DNA of 64,000 nucleotides from VRUE01 sp035693025 (GTDB lineage Bacteria; Actinomycetota; Thermoleophilia; Solirubrobacterales; 70-9), in assembly GCA_035693025.1 (NCBI GenBank), contig DASSHI010000036.1:95461-159460 (forward strand), given 5' to 3'. Below, in pieces: positions 43,077-51,868 of the stretch (position 1 is the first letter of the stretch; each line of letters begins with the position of its first letter). The translations under genes were made by a program, and so were the position numbers. The notes under the pieces were generated by a model. It was not told the origin of the DNA. It saw only the letters and a program-made list of their open reading frames with translations, and made no database searches.

Positions 43077-43864
43077 GCGCTCAGCTCCGCGCCTTGATCG
43101 CGACCCACCTCTCCGACCGCCGCCGCTCGGTCCTGGCCTGGGGTGTGCCGCTTGGACTGATGTCGGCGTTCATCGTCGCGATCTTCCCTTCGGTCGAGGA
43201 TTCGATCTCCAAAGTCGTGGACAAATACCCCTCGGGGCTCAAGGAAGCCTTTGGGATCGGCCAGCTCTCCAACGTCGAGCAGTACCTGCACGCCGAGATG
43301 CTGAGCCTGATCGTGCCGCTGGCACTCGGCTACCTGGCGGTGCGCGCGGTGGCGAGCGGCCTCGCGGGCGCGGCGGAAAGCGGGCGCCTTGACGTCCTGC
43401 TCTCGGCCCCGGTGTCGCGCCGCCGGATCTGCGCGGCCGGCTTTCTCGCCACCGGGATCGAGCTGGCCGCGGTGCTGGCGGTGAGCTGGGGGTTGACGAT
43501 GCTGGGCAGCGTGCTCTCCGGTGCTGGCCTCGCGGCCGGGCCCGCAGCGGCGGGGTTCGCCGGTGTCTGGCCACTGGGCCTGCTCTTCGCCGGTCTCGGA
43601 ATAGTCGTCTGCGGCTGGACCTTGCGCACGACCATCGTCACCGGAGCGGTTGCCGGAGTGTTGGTGTCGATGTATGTGATCGACTTGGTCGGCAAGCTCG
43701 ACCCGAGCCTCTCCGGGGTTCGCTACCTCTCGGTCTTCAAGTACTACGGCAACGCGATCGAAGACGGAATCGACCCGCTCGCGTTCGTGGGGGTCACCGC
43801 GGTCGCCGCGGCACTGGCCATCGCGGGCGGCTGGCTGATCGATCGGCGCGACATCTCCGCCTAG
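43073..43864 (+). CDS. ABC-2 type transporter, permease subunit
   Basis: 263 aa with six hydrophobic segments (SVLAWGVPLGLMSAFIVAIF, LSLIVPLALGYLAVRAV, GFLATGIELAAVLAVSWG, PLGLLFAGLGIVVCGW, TIVTGAVAGVLVSMYVIDLV, VTAVAAALAIAGGWLI) and the coupling-type stretch AAESGRLDVLLSAPVSRRRI typical of ABC-2 permeases. Translationally coupled to the ATPase gene. Confidence 0.9.
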   Translation: MSAQLRALIATHLSDRRRSVLAWGVPLGLMSAFIVAIFPSVEDSISKVVDKYPSGLKEAFGIGQLSNVEQYLHAEMLSLIVPLALGYLAVRAVASGLAGAAESGRLDVLLSAPVSRRRICAAGFLATGIELAAVLAVSWGLTMLGSVLSGAGLAAGPAAAGFAGVWPLGLLFAGLGIVVCGWTLRTTIVTGAVAGVLVSMYVIDLVGKLDPSLSGVRYLSVFKYYGNAIEDGIDPLAFVGVTAVAAALAIAGGWLIDRRDISA

Positions 43865-43869
43865 ACGAG

Positions 43870-43899
43870 ATCTCACTCCGCTGCGTTGCGAAGTGAGAT
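43870..43899 (+). promoter_or_regulatory. Inverted repeat ATCTCACT...AGTGAGAT
   Basis: Perfect 8-bp arms with a 14-base spacer in the 44-base gap between the permease stop and the kinase start. It could be an operator for the kinase gene or a weak hairpin; no T run follows. Confidence 0.4.
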
Positions 43900-43908
43900 A
43901 TTCCAAGG

Positions 43909-45591
43909 ATGGAAACTCCAAACCGGTCGCCCGACGGAGCCGGGGAGGGCCGCTATCGCCGGCTGATCGACGTCGGCACCAGTCTCCTCTCCGAGCTCGA
44001 CCTGGAGGCGGTGCTGCGCTCGGTGGTCGAGGCGGCGCGGGAGCTGACCGGAGCTGAGTACGCGGCGCTCGGCGTTCTCAATCCCGAGCGCACGGAGTTG
44101 GAGCGCTTCATCTATCTGGGGATCGACGACGAGACGCGCCGTGACATCGGCAATCTGCCTCGAGGCCGGGGACTTCTAGGCGAGCTGATCACCAAACCCG
44201 AGCCGCTGCGCCTGCGTGACGTCAACCAGCATCCGCACGCCTATGGATTTCCGCCCGGCCACCCGCCGATGCGCTCCTTCCTCGGAGTGCCGATCGCGAT
44301 CCGAGGGCAGGTCTACGGCAACCTCTATATGACCGAGAAAGAGGGAGCGGAGGAGTTCGACCGCGACGACGAAGAGGCCGCGCTGACGCTCGCCGTCTGG
44401 GCGGGGATCGCGATCGAGAACGCTCGTCTCTACACGAGCCTCAGCGAGCGCGAGGCCGAGGCCGAGCAGGCGCTGCACCGAGCCGAAACCTCGGTGGACA
44501 TTGCCCGTGCCGTCGGCGGCGAGACCGACGTAGGGCGGGTGCTCGACCTGATCGTCAAGCGGGCCCGCGCCCTGGTCGAGGCCAAGACTTTGCTGGTGCT
44601 GTTGCGCAAAGGCGGTTGCCTGCAGGTGGTGGCGCAGGCTGGGCGCGTCGGGCCGGAGGTGGCAAGGCTGACGATCCCGGTTGAGGACTCGGTCTTCCAG
44701 GCGGCGATGCAGGAACGGGTCGCCCAGCACCTCGAGCGAGGCTCGCCGCCCTCCGAGGCGCGGGTGCGCGAGCGGATGGGGGCGGAGACCGCGCTCGTCG
44801 TCCCGCTGCTTTTCCGCGATCGCGCGGTCGGGATATTGCTCGCTCTCGATCGCGAAGCCGGGGGCAGCGAATTCGACGAAGAGGACCTGCGGCTCCTACA
44901 GGCGTTCGCGGCGAGCGCCGCCACCGCGGTGGCGACGGCGCAGGCGGTCGAGTCCGACCTGCTGCAGCAGCAGGTCGAGACCGGGGAGCAGGAGCGCCAG
45001 CGCTGGGCGCGCGAGCTGCACGACGACACTCTCCAGGCTCTGGCGGCGATTCGGATCACGCTGGCCACGGCGCTGCAGAGCGATGCGCCCGATCGCCCCG
45101 AGAAGATCGCGGTGGCAGCCGAGCAGACCGTCGATCAGCTCGAGGGCCAGATCAACGAGCTCAGCCGCCTGATCAACGACCTTCGACCCGCATCCCTCGA
45201 ACGCCTCGGCCTGGCCGGGGCGCTGGAGGCGCTGGCCGAAGAGTGCGGGGCGCGAGGGGGCTTTGACGCGACGGCTGAGATCGAGATGGAGGGGGACCTC
45301 AGCGGCGAGGAGGAACGAGTCGCGTACCGCTTGGCCCAGGAGGCGCTGCACAACGTCGTCAAGCACTCCTCCGCCAGTCGAGCCAGTCTCTGCGCGACCT
45401 CAGCCGACGGCATACTCCGCTTGGTGATCGAAGACGACGGCGAGGGCTTTGACCCGGGCCTCGTCGACGGCGGTCGCGGGCTGGTGGGCATGCGCGAGCG
45501 CGTCGCTCTGTTGGGGGGCCAGCTCGAGGTCACCTCTGCGTCAGAGCAGGGAACCACGATCACCGCGACATTCCCCGTCCGCCGCGCCTAG
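43909..45591 (+). CDS. Two-GAF histidine kinase, DosS/DevS-like
   Basis: 560 aa. GAF-A ~28-172, GAF-B ~195-345, HisKA_3 with phosphorylated His371 in WARELHDDTLQ, and an ATPase domain with LAQEALHNVVKHSSAS, EDDGEGFDPG and GGRGLVGMRERVALL. GAF-A contains GFPPGHPPMRSFLGVPI; from memory of mycobacterial DosS, its heme-ligand His149 lies in the same HPPM context, so His118 may bind heme and sense O2 or redox. Cytoplasmic; output would go to the NarL regulators at 45602 and/or 49272. Confidence 0.9.
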   Translation: METPNRSPDGAGEGRYRRLIDVGTSLLSELDLEAVLRSVVEAARELTGAEYAALGVLNPERTELERFIYLGIDDETRRDIGNLPRGRGLLGELITKPEPLRLRDVNQHPHAYGFPPGHPPMRSFLGVPIAIRGQVYGNLYMTEKEGAEEFDRDDEEAALTLAVWAGIAIENARLYTSLSEREAEAEQALHRAETSVDIARAVGGETDVGRVLDLIVKRARALVEAKTLLVLLRKGGCLQVVAQAGRVGPEVARLTIPVEDSVFQAAMQERVAQHLERGSPPSEARVRERMGAETALVVPLLFRDRAVGILLALDREAGGSEFDEEDLRLLQAFAASAATAVATAQAVESDLLQQQVETGEQERQRWARELHDDTLQALAAIRITLATALQSDAPDRPEKIAVAAEQTVDQLEGQINELSRLINDLRPASLERLGLAGALEALAEECGARGGFDATAEIEMEGDLSGEEERVAYRLAQEALHNVVKHSSASRASLCATSADGILRLVIEDDGEGFDPGLVDGGRGLVGMRERVALLGGQLEVTSASEQGTTITATFPVRRA

Positions 45592-45601
45592 CTCACTCGG
45601 G

Positions 45602-46249
45602 TCAGGAGTCGGGCCCGGGCTCGATCACGCCGTTGGCGATCGCAAAGCGCACCAGTTCCGGGCGCGACTCGAACCCGAGTCGCTCCAGCAGCTTGGATCG
45701 GTTGACCTCGATCGCCCGAACACTGAGGAAGAGCTGCTCCCCGATCTCACGGTTGGTGTGGCCCAACGCAACGAGGCGAAGCAACTCGAGCTCGCGTTCG
45801 CTCAGATCCTCGAGCGGGTCGGCCTCGAGCTTGGCCAGGGCCGCGCCGAGCTCGGGGTCGATGAAGGAGCCGCCTCGCGCGGCCGTTCGAATCGCGTCGC
45901 GCAGCTGGCGGTCGGCGGCCTGCTTCAGCACGTAGCCGGCCGCTCCGGCACGCAGCAGGTCGCGGGCATAGCGGGGATCGTTCTGCATCGTGAGGACGAC
46001 GATCATCGTGTCGGGAGCGCTCGCGCGCAGGCGCGGGATGTCCTGGCGAGGCTCGGCGCCGGGCATCTGAAGATCGAGTACCAACACCTGGGGGCGGCGG
46101 TCCTCGACCAGCTTCGCGGCGGCAGGGGCGTCGGCCGCCTCGCCGATCACCCGTAGGTCGGCCTCCGCTTCCAGCATGCTCCGCAGGCCGGCGCGGATCA
46201 CGTTGTGATCGTCGGCTAAGACGACGGTTATCTGCCCCTGGTCAGCCAT
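45602..46249 (-). CDS. NarL/LuxR-family response regulator (1)
   Basis: 215 aa. Receiver ~1-120: VVLADDHNVIRAGLRSML (acidic pair DD), phosphoacceptor Asp in VLVLDLQMPG, Thr in IVVLTMQND, Lys in GYVLKQAAD. LuxR HTH ~150-210: LSERELELLRLVALGHTNRE, IGEQLFLSVRAIEVNRSKLL. It converges with the kinase gene (10 bases between stops) and lies downstream of the P-type ATPase gene on the same strand. Likely partner of the DosS-like kinase. Confidence 0.92.
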   Translation of the reverse strand: MADQGQITVVLADDHNVIRAGLRSMLEAEADLRVIGEAADAPAAAKLVEDRRPQVLVLDLQMPGAEPRQDIPRLRASAPDTMIVVLTMQNDPRYARDLLRAGAAGYVLKQAADRQLRDAIRTAARGGSFIDPELGAALAKLEADPLEDLSERELELLRLVALGHTNREIGEQLFLSVRAIEVNRSKLLERLGFESRPELVRFAIANGVIEPGPDS

Positions 46250-46341
46250 CGTGCTCTGAGCTGCAGTCTGTCAAGAGGATGGGGGCTGAGCCGCAGGGCT
46301 GAGTGGATAGGCAACCGATCGCCGTGGCGGGATCGGCCGGC

Positions 46342-49062
46342 TCAAGGATGCGGTCTTGATAGTTCGTGGCAAGGCGGGGACTCAGATTGCCTCTCGCCAC
46401 GCCTGAGCGCCCAGCGCCGCAGCTCGTCGGCTCCCCAGACGATGAAGGGGAAAGGCGCCACAAGGAGCACGTCCTTGGCCGGTAGCGCGGCGGTGCCGAG
46501 CACGCTCTGACAGGTCGGCACATAGATCAGCAGCGCCGTCAGAGCTAGCTCGAAGGCCACTCCCCAGAGCAGCAGCGGGTTGCTGAAGACGCCGATCGAG
46601 CGCAGCGAGGCATGCTCGGTGCGGGCGGCGAAGGCGGTACCGACCTGACAGGCGACCATGCTGAGGAAGGTCATCGTGGTGGCCTGCTGATAGGCGTGAT
46701 GGAGCGGGGTGCCGGCGGCGGTCGGATCGCCCAGATCCCATCCCGAACGGGTCAGGACATAGAAGAAGGCACCCATGCCGAGGGCTGCCGAAATCAACCC
46801 GAGAAAGAGCCAGGCGCGGATGAGCATGGAGCGGGTGATGATGCTCTGCGAGCGCGAGCGGGGCGGCCGCCGCATGATCCCCGGCTCGGCCTTCTCCCGG
46901 CCGAGAGCAAGCGCCGGCAGCGTCTCGGTTCCGACGTCGACGGCAAGCAACTGCAAGACGGTGAGCGGGAGAGGGATCGCGCCGCCCCCCAACCCGAAGA
47001 CGATGAACGGAGCCAGCTCCGGAGTCAGGTGGGCGAAGATGTAGAGGATGAACTTGCGGATGTTGTCGTAGATCCGCCGCCCGGCCGCGACCGCGGCGAC
47101 GATCGTCGCGAAGTTGTCGTCGGTGAGAACCATCGTCGATGCCTCGCGCGCCACATCGGTGCCGGAGCGGCCCATCGCGACGCCGATGTCGGCGGTGCGC
47201 AGGGCCGGGGCGTCGTTGACCCCGTCACCGGTCATCGCGACCGTGTGCCGCTGAGCGCGCAGGGCATCGGCGATCCGCAGCTTCGCCTCCGGCGTCGAGC
47301 GGGCGAAGATCATCTCGCCGCTGTCGCGCAGCGAGCCGTCGAGCTCGGCGTCGCTCATCCGCTCCAGCTCCTCCTCGGCGATGACGGTCGGGGCGCCGCG
47401 GGCGATCCCGATCTTGCGGGCGATCGCAACCGCGGTTCGTGGGTGATCGCCAGTGACGACGATGATCCGGATCCCCGCCTCGTGGCAGCGCGCCACCGCC
47501 TCTGCCACCTCGGCCCGGGGCGGATCGTGCATCGCGACCAGTCCCAGGAGGGTCAGGCTCTGCTCGGCCTGCTCCCGCGTGGAGGGGGCGCTCTCGATCT
47601 CGCGGCGAGCGACGGCGAGGACGCGAAGCCCCTGATCGGCGTAGGCATCGACCGCCGCCTGCACCTCGGCTAGGTGGCCGGGATCGAGCGCCGCGGTGCC
47701 GTCCTCGGTGGCGAGGCGGTCGCAGATTTCCAGGATCGACTCCGGCGCACCCTTGGCGTTGACCCAGAGCCGGCCTGCCTCCGAGTCGATCGTCGCCATC
47801 CGCTTCAGGGCGGGGTCGAAGTGAAACTCCCCCGCACGCCCCCTCGTGGGATCGCCGTCGGCGCCGAGCGCCCGCGCCGTCGCCAGCATCGCGGTCTCGG
47901 TCGGGTCTCCGTGCAGATCTCCGTCCTCGCCGTCGCGGGCGTTGTTACATGACGCCATCGCGACCGCCAGGTCGAGCAGGTTGGCGATGTGGTTCGTGGG
48001 TGGGACACCGCCCTCGAGGTCGATCGTCCGGCCGGCACTCCAGATTCCCATCGTCTTCATCCGGTTCTCGGTCAGGGTCCCGGTCTTGTCGGTGGCGATC
48101 ACGTCCGTCGATCCCAGCGTCTCGACGGCGCTAAGGCGCTTGACGACCGCGCCGCGTTTGACCAGCGAGGCGACGCCGGCCGCCAGGGCGAGCGTGATCA
48201 CCGGCAGAAGTCCCTCGGGGACGTTGCCGACGATCAGCCCGATCGCGAGGACGAGCGCGTCGGAGACCGGGAGCCCCGCCGCGAGGGTCGCCAACGGAAT
48301 GAAGGCGAGCCCCATCAAGATCGCGACCCCGGCGATCAGCCAGGCGACGCGGCGCACCTGGCGCTCCAGCGGGCTCTCTTCGACCTCCACCCGCTGGGAG
48401 AGGGCGGCGATCCGACCGAGCTCGGTCCCCATCCCGGTCGCGTAGACCAGCGCCCGGGCCTCGCCGCCCGTGCAGCTGGTGCCGCTGAAGACGAGCTCGT
48501 GGGCTTGCAGGAGCGGCGTGTGGGCTTCGGCGGCCTGCGGTGAGCGAGAGACCGGGACCGACTCTCCGGTCAGGGTGGAGAGGTCGACGTCGATCGTCCC
48601 CTCGAGGATGTGGGCATCGGCTGAGATCCGACCTCCCTCCTCGATCAGCAGGAGGTCGCCGGGAACAAGGTCGATCGCGTCGATCGTGACGCGATCGCCG
48701 CCGCGGATCACCTCCGCCTTTTGCGGGAGATAGCCCTGCAGCGCCTCGACCGCGCGCTCCGCCTGGCGCTCCTGCACGAAGGCAAAGCCCGCGTTCAGCA
48801 CGATCACGACCACGACGGCTATGGCCACCGGCGTGATCCCGGCGATCGCCGCCAGCACCGCCGCCCCCCAGAGCAAGAGCGCGAGCGGATGGGTGAGCTG
48901 CCGCGCGAGCTGGCCCGGCCAGCGCCTCCCACTGCGGCGCTCGAGCTGGTTGGGGCCGCGGCTCAGCAGCCGGCGCTCAGCCTCCATTTGGGAGAGCCCG
49001 TCCCTGGAGGTCCGAAGGTCGCGTAGAAGAAGCTCGACCCGCTCCTCGGGGTCGAACTTCAC
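46342..49062 (-). CDS. P-type cation-transporting ATPase (P2, CtpF/PacL-like)
   Basis: 906 aa. Cation ATPase N-domain, actuator TLTGESVPVSR, TM4 motif NVPEGLLPVITLALAAGV, phosphorylation motif DKTGTLTENRM, MTGDGVNDAPALRTADIGVA hinge, and a C-terminal six-helix domain. The PEGL and downstream features place it with P2A/P2-type Ca2+/Mn2+ or Na+ pumps, like mycobacterial CtpF, a member of the DosR regulon. A CGGATGGC element lies upstream (minus strand, 49186-49193). Confidence 0.93.
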   Translation of the reverse strand: MKFDPEERVELLLRDLRTSRDGLSQMEAERRLLSRGPNQLERRSGRRWPGQLARQLTHPLALLLWGAAVLAAIAGITPVAIAVVVVIVLNAGFAFVQERQAERAVEALQGYLPQKAEVIRGGDRVTIDAIDLVPGDLLLIEEGGRISADAHILEGTIDVDLSTLTGESVPVSRSPQAAEAHTPLLQAHELVFSGTSCTGGEARALVYATGMGTELGRIAALSQRVEVEESPLERQVRRVAWLIAGVAILMGLAFIPLATLAAGLPVSDALVLAIGLIVGNVPEGLLPVITLALAAGVASLVKRGAVVKRLSAVETLGSTDVIATDKTGTLTENRMKTMGIWSAGRTIDLEGGVPPTNHIANLLDLAVAMASCNNARDGEDGDLHGDPTETAMLATARALGADGDPTRGRAGEFHFDPALKRMATIDSEAGRLWVNAKGAPESILEICDRLATEDGTAALDPGHLAEVQAAVDAYADQGLRVLAVARREIESAPSTREQAEQSLTLLGLVAMHDPPRAEVAEAVARCHEAGIRIIVVTGDHPRTAVAIARKIGIARGAPTVIAEEELERMSDAELDGSLRDSGEMIFARSTPEAKLRIADALRAQRHTVAMTGDGVNDAPALRTADIGVAMGRSGTDVAREASTMVLTDDNFATIVAAVAAGRRIYDNIRKFILYIFAHLTPELAPFIVFGLGGGAIPLPLTVLQLLAVDVGTETLPALALGREKAEPGIMRRPPRSRSQSIITRSMLIRAWLFLGLISAALGMGAFFYVLTRSGWDLGDPTAAGTPLHHAYQQATTMTFLSMVACQVGTAFAARTEHASLRSIGVFSNPLLLWGVAFELALTALLIYVPTCQSVLGTAALPAKDVLLVAPFPFIVWGADELRRWALRRGERQSESPPCHELSRPHP

Positions 49063-49185
49063 CGCCTCGGCGGGGTGTCGGCGCTTCCTGCGGCGGTGCC
49101 GTTGTCTGCTATCTCCTCCATGACCCGCTCCTTTGCTGCTTCATCGACAAGGTGGGGACCCATCGTCATCCGGTTCAGCTCTGGC

Positions 49186-49193
49186 GCCATCCG
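49186..49193 (-). promoter_or_regulatory. CGGATGGC element upstream of the P-type ATPase gene
   Basis: GCCATCCG on the plus strand, 124 bases before the ATPase start and within the divergent region to the second response regulator. The same octamer stands before both usp operons and the FAD oxidoreductase gene. Short, so it could be chance. Confidence 0.3.
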
Positions 49194-49271
49194 GGCACTG
49201 CAACAAGGTCGGGTGCGGTGAATCCCCAACGGCGCCCGCCTGCCGGTGCCCCCGCGTTTACCCTGCATGCG

Positions 49272-49919
49272 ATGAGTGAGGAGCCACAGGACGCAGGTGC
49301 GATCACGGTGATACTGGCCGACGATCACGCGGTCGTGCGTGGCGCGCTGCACTCGCTGCTCGACGGACAGACAGACCTCGACGTCGTCGGGGAGGCCGCG
49401 GATCTGGCCTCGGTAAGAGCTGCGCTTCGCGACCAAGCTCCGCGGGTGCTCGTCCTCGACGTGAACCTGCCAGACGGGCTCGCGGTCGACCACGTCGCAA
49501 CCTTGCGCGAGCTGGCTCCACAGACGCAAATCGTGCTGCTGACGATGGAGCGCGACCTCACCCTCGCCCGCAAGGCGCTCGACGACGGCGCGCTCGGCTA
49601 CCTGTTCAAGGATGCGGCGCACCTCGAGCTGATCGAGGCAGTCCGTGCCGCCGCCGATGGCCGCCAGTACCTGCCGGCGGCGGTGGCTGCCGGACTCGCG
49701 AAGGGACCGAAGGAAGATCGGCAGCCGCTATCGCCTCGCGAGACCGAGGTTCTGCGGTTGATGGCCCTGGGTCACACCAACCGCGAGATCGGCGAGCAGC
49801 TCGAGCTAAGCGTGCGCACCGTCGAGACCCATCGCTCCCACATCCAGCAGAAGCTCGGCCTCAGCAGCAGACCCGAGCTCACGCGCTACGCCCTCGATCA
49901 CCGTCTGATCGACGTCTGA
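49272..49919 (+). CDS. NarL/LuxR-family response regulator (2)
   Basis: 215 aa from the ATG at 49272; the frame extends upstream to 49152, but those residues look non-coding. Receiver: VILADDHAVVRGALHSLL, Asp in VLVLDVNLPDG, Thr in VLLTMERD, Lys in GYLFKDAAH. HTH: LSPRETEVLRLMALGHTNRE, IGEQLELSVRTVETHRSHIQ. Close in sequence to regulator 1. It is divergent from the P-type ATPase and overlaps the convergent GNAT gene by about 40 bases. Confidence 0.92.
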   Translation: MSEEPQDAGAITVILADDHAVVRGALHSLLDGQTDLDVVGEAADLASVRAALRDQAPRVLVLDVNLPDGLAVDHVATLRELAPQTQIVLLTMERDLTLARKALDDGALGYLFKDAAHLELIEAVRAAADGRQYLPAAVAAGLAKGPKEDRQPLSPRETEVLRLMALGHTNREIGEQLELSVRTVETHRSHIQQKLGLSSRPELTRYALDHRLIDV

Positions 49920-50445
49920 CTCCGTCCCTCGCGGTCGCCATCCGCACCCGGACGGTGCCTTCCTCCGTCTCGGTCTCGACCGGGAATCCGCTCTCGCAAA
50001 AGACCTCGAGCATCCGGTGATTCTGCGGCAGCACCTCGGCTAGAAAGGTGTCGATCCCATTGTCTGCCGCAACCGCCGCCAGGTCGTTGAGCAGGATCGT
50101 GCCGAGTCCGTGCCCCTGGAGGTCATGGGCGACGGCAAAGGCCACTTCGGCTTGCCCCTTCCCGAGTGACACATACACACCGTGCCCGAGTGCCGGGCCA
50201 CCGGGGTGGCGTGCCGCGATCAATCCGTAGAGGCTGCCGGCGTCGGCCTTCGCGAGCTCGTGGGCCGCTTGCGAGAGGTCGATCCCGCCGCAGAAGAAGC
50301 GAAATGCCTGGGAGCGTGGGTCGAGCGCCGCGAAGAACTCGCGTAGCCTGACCTCATCCGCGGGTGTCACCTGACGCAGGCAGACCACCGAGCCATCCAG
50401 CAACGTGGCGTCGGGAGCGCCGTTGGCTGAGTGGAGGGTGCTCAC
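49879..50445 (-). CDS. GNAT-family N-acetyltransferase
   Basis: 188 aa. GNAT core: VCLRQVTPADEVRLREFFAA, EVAFAVAHDLQGHGLGTILL with the acetyl-CoA-binding Q-G-H-G-L-G loop, then FLAEVLPQNHRMLEVFCESG. Resembles the acetyltransferase module of Pat/AcuA-type protein acetylases (LDPRSQAFRFF motif), which modify acetyl-CoA synthetase and related enzymes. Its start overlaps the stop of the trehalose synthase gene by 4 bases, the last gene of the usp-HDAC-treT unit. Confidence 0.88.
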   Translation of the reverse strand: MSTLHSANGAPDATLLDGSVVCLRQVTPADEVRLREFFAALDPRSQAFRFFCGGIDLSQAAHELAKADAGSLYGLIAARHPGGPALGHGVYVSLGKGQAEVAFAVAHDLQGHGLGTILLNDLAAVAADNGIDTFLAEVLPQNHRMLEVFCESGFPVETETEEGTVRVRMATARDGVRRRSDGDRGRSA

Positions 50446-51863
50446 CGTCTGTCTCCATCGAGCGCGAGCAGGCGCTCGGCGTACTCGACCAGACGGGTCG
50501 GCCCGAGGAAGCGAGATGCGACGGTCTCGCGCGCCTTTCGGCCCAGGGCATCCGCGCCGACGCGGTTCTCGCGCAGGGCGATGATCGCGGCGGCCACGGC
50601 CTCAAGGTCGGTCGGCTCGACCAGGGTGCCGCTTGCCCCATCGTCGATCTGATCCTGGATGCCACCGACGCGGCTCGCGATCACGGGCCTCTCCTTCCAC
50701 ATCGCCTCGGCGACGGTCAACCCGAAGCCCTCGGCCAGGCTCTTCTGCACGACGACGTCGGCTCGCCTCTGCAAAGCGTTCACCATCGCTCCGTTTTCGT
50801 CGAGATCCTCCATCGGCAGGCTCGCGAGGTGGACCCGCCGGCGAATCGGGTCAGAGAGGGATCGCCAGGCCGATCGCACGTCCTCCCAGACCGCCGTCGC
50901 CTCCGGGTCGTCGGCGACGGCGCCCGGTGCCGGTCCGGCCAAGACGAGATGGATCTCCTCCTCTCCGAGGTGGCGGGCGAAGCACTCGATCAGTCCGCGG
51001 TGATCCTTGAGGCGATCCCAGCGCGAGACCTGGGCGACCGCGAAGGCGTCGACGGGCAGCGCTTCTTCCTGCAGGACTTCGGCGCTGCGCTCTACCCGCC
51101 CCGGCGTTCCGTCGGCGCGGGTGAAAGACGGTGGGGCCGAGGGGGTCGCGGCACCGAGCCCGATCATGCCGAGGATCGCCTGTACGGCGTCTTCCTCGAG
51201 CTCTTGGTTCTTCGGGGAGAACGGATCGATCGACGGCGCCATCGTCCACTCCCGAGCACGGTCGAGCGCAGCCCACAGATACTCACGCCGCGAGAAGACC
51301 CAAGCATCGGCTTCGCGCACGTAGGGGTGGAGGAAGTCTTGCGCGGCGAGGGCCACCTCGTTGGGCTCGTCGGCCCCGATGTGGCAGCGCCAGATCACGG
51401 TGGCGCCGGCCCCGCGGACCTGCGCGATCAACCCGGCCGTCTGCGGATCGTGAAGAAAGACGACGTCTCCGGGCTGCACGAGCAGTGCGAAATGCCGGGC
51501 GCTGGTCGCGAGCGCGTGCTCGTAGGTCCGGCGCTCGCTTCGGCCGAGTTCGCCGCCGTCTCCGGGGTCGCCGTGGAGGTTGTTGTGGATGCGCTTGGTC
51601 AGGGCGAAGAACTCGTCGCTCTCGCGCAGCACCACCCAGCGGGTGTCGATGCCGGCGCCGCGGACGTAGGGCAGCAGCGAGCGCAGCATCTCGGCGACCC
51701 CGCCGCCGCGCAGGGTCGAGTTGACATGCCAGATCGCCCGCCCGCGGTAGTGGCCCCGCGCGCGCCCGGCGACCTCCAGCACGCGGGCGTACTCCTTACC
51801 TAGTAGCGGCTCAAAACGTTCGAGCGAATTCGATGGGATCTGGACGAACTTGGGCCGAGGCAC
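50442..51863 (-). CDS. treT: GT4 glycosyltransferase, trehalose synthase (TreT)-like
   Basis: 473 aa from GTG at 51863, 6 bases after the HDAC stop; the upstream frame that overlaps the HDAC gene is rejected. GT-B fold: AIWHVNSTLRGGGVAEMLRS, VVFLHDPQTAGLIAQVRGAG, WRCHIGADEPNEVA, then AQVSRWDRLKDHRGLIECF and the C-terminal donor site QKSLAEGFGLTVAEAMWKER with PVIASRVGGIQDQIDDG. TreT makes trehalose from NDP-glucose and glucose, a stress protectant. Specific activity is inferred from overall match. Confidence 0.82.
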   Translation of the reverse strand: MPRPKFVQIPSNSLERFEPLLGKEYARVLEVAGRARGHYRGRAIWHVNSTLRGGGVAEMLRSLLPYVRGAGIDTRWVVLRESDEFFALTKRIHNNLHGDPGDGGELGRSERRTYEHALATSARHFALLVQPGDVVFLHDPQTAGLIAQVRGAGATVIWRCHIGADEPNEVALAAQDFLHPYVREADAWVFSRREYLWAALDRAREWTMAPSIDPFSPKNQELEEDAVQAILGMIGLGAATPSAPPSFTRADGTPGRVERSAEVLQEEALPVDAFAVAQVSRWDRLKDHRGLIECFARHLGEEEIHLVLAGPAPGAVADDPEATAVWEDVRSAWRSLSDPIRRRVHLASLPMEDLDENGAMVNALQRRADVVVQKSLAEGFGLTVAEAMWKERPVIASRVGGIQDQIDDGASGTLVEPTDLEAVAAAIIALRENRVGADALGRKARETVASRFLGPTRLVEYAERLLALDGDRR

Positions 51864-51868
51864 CCGGC

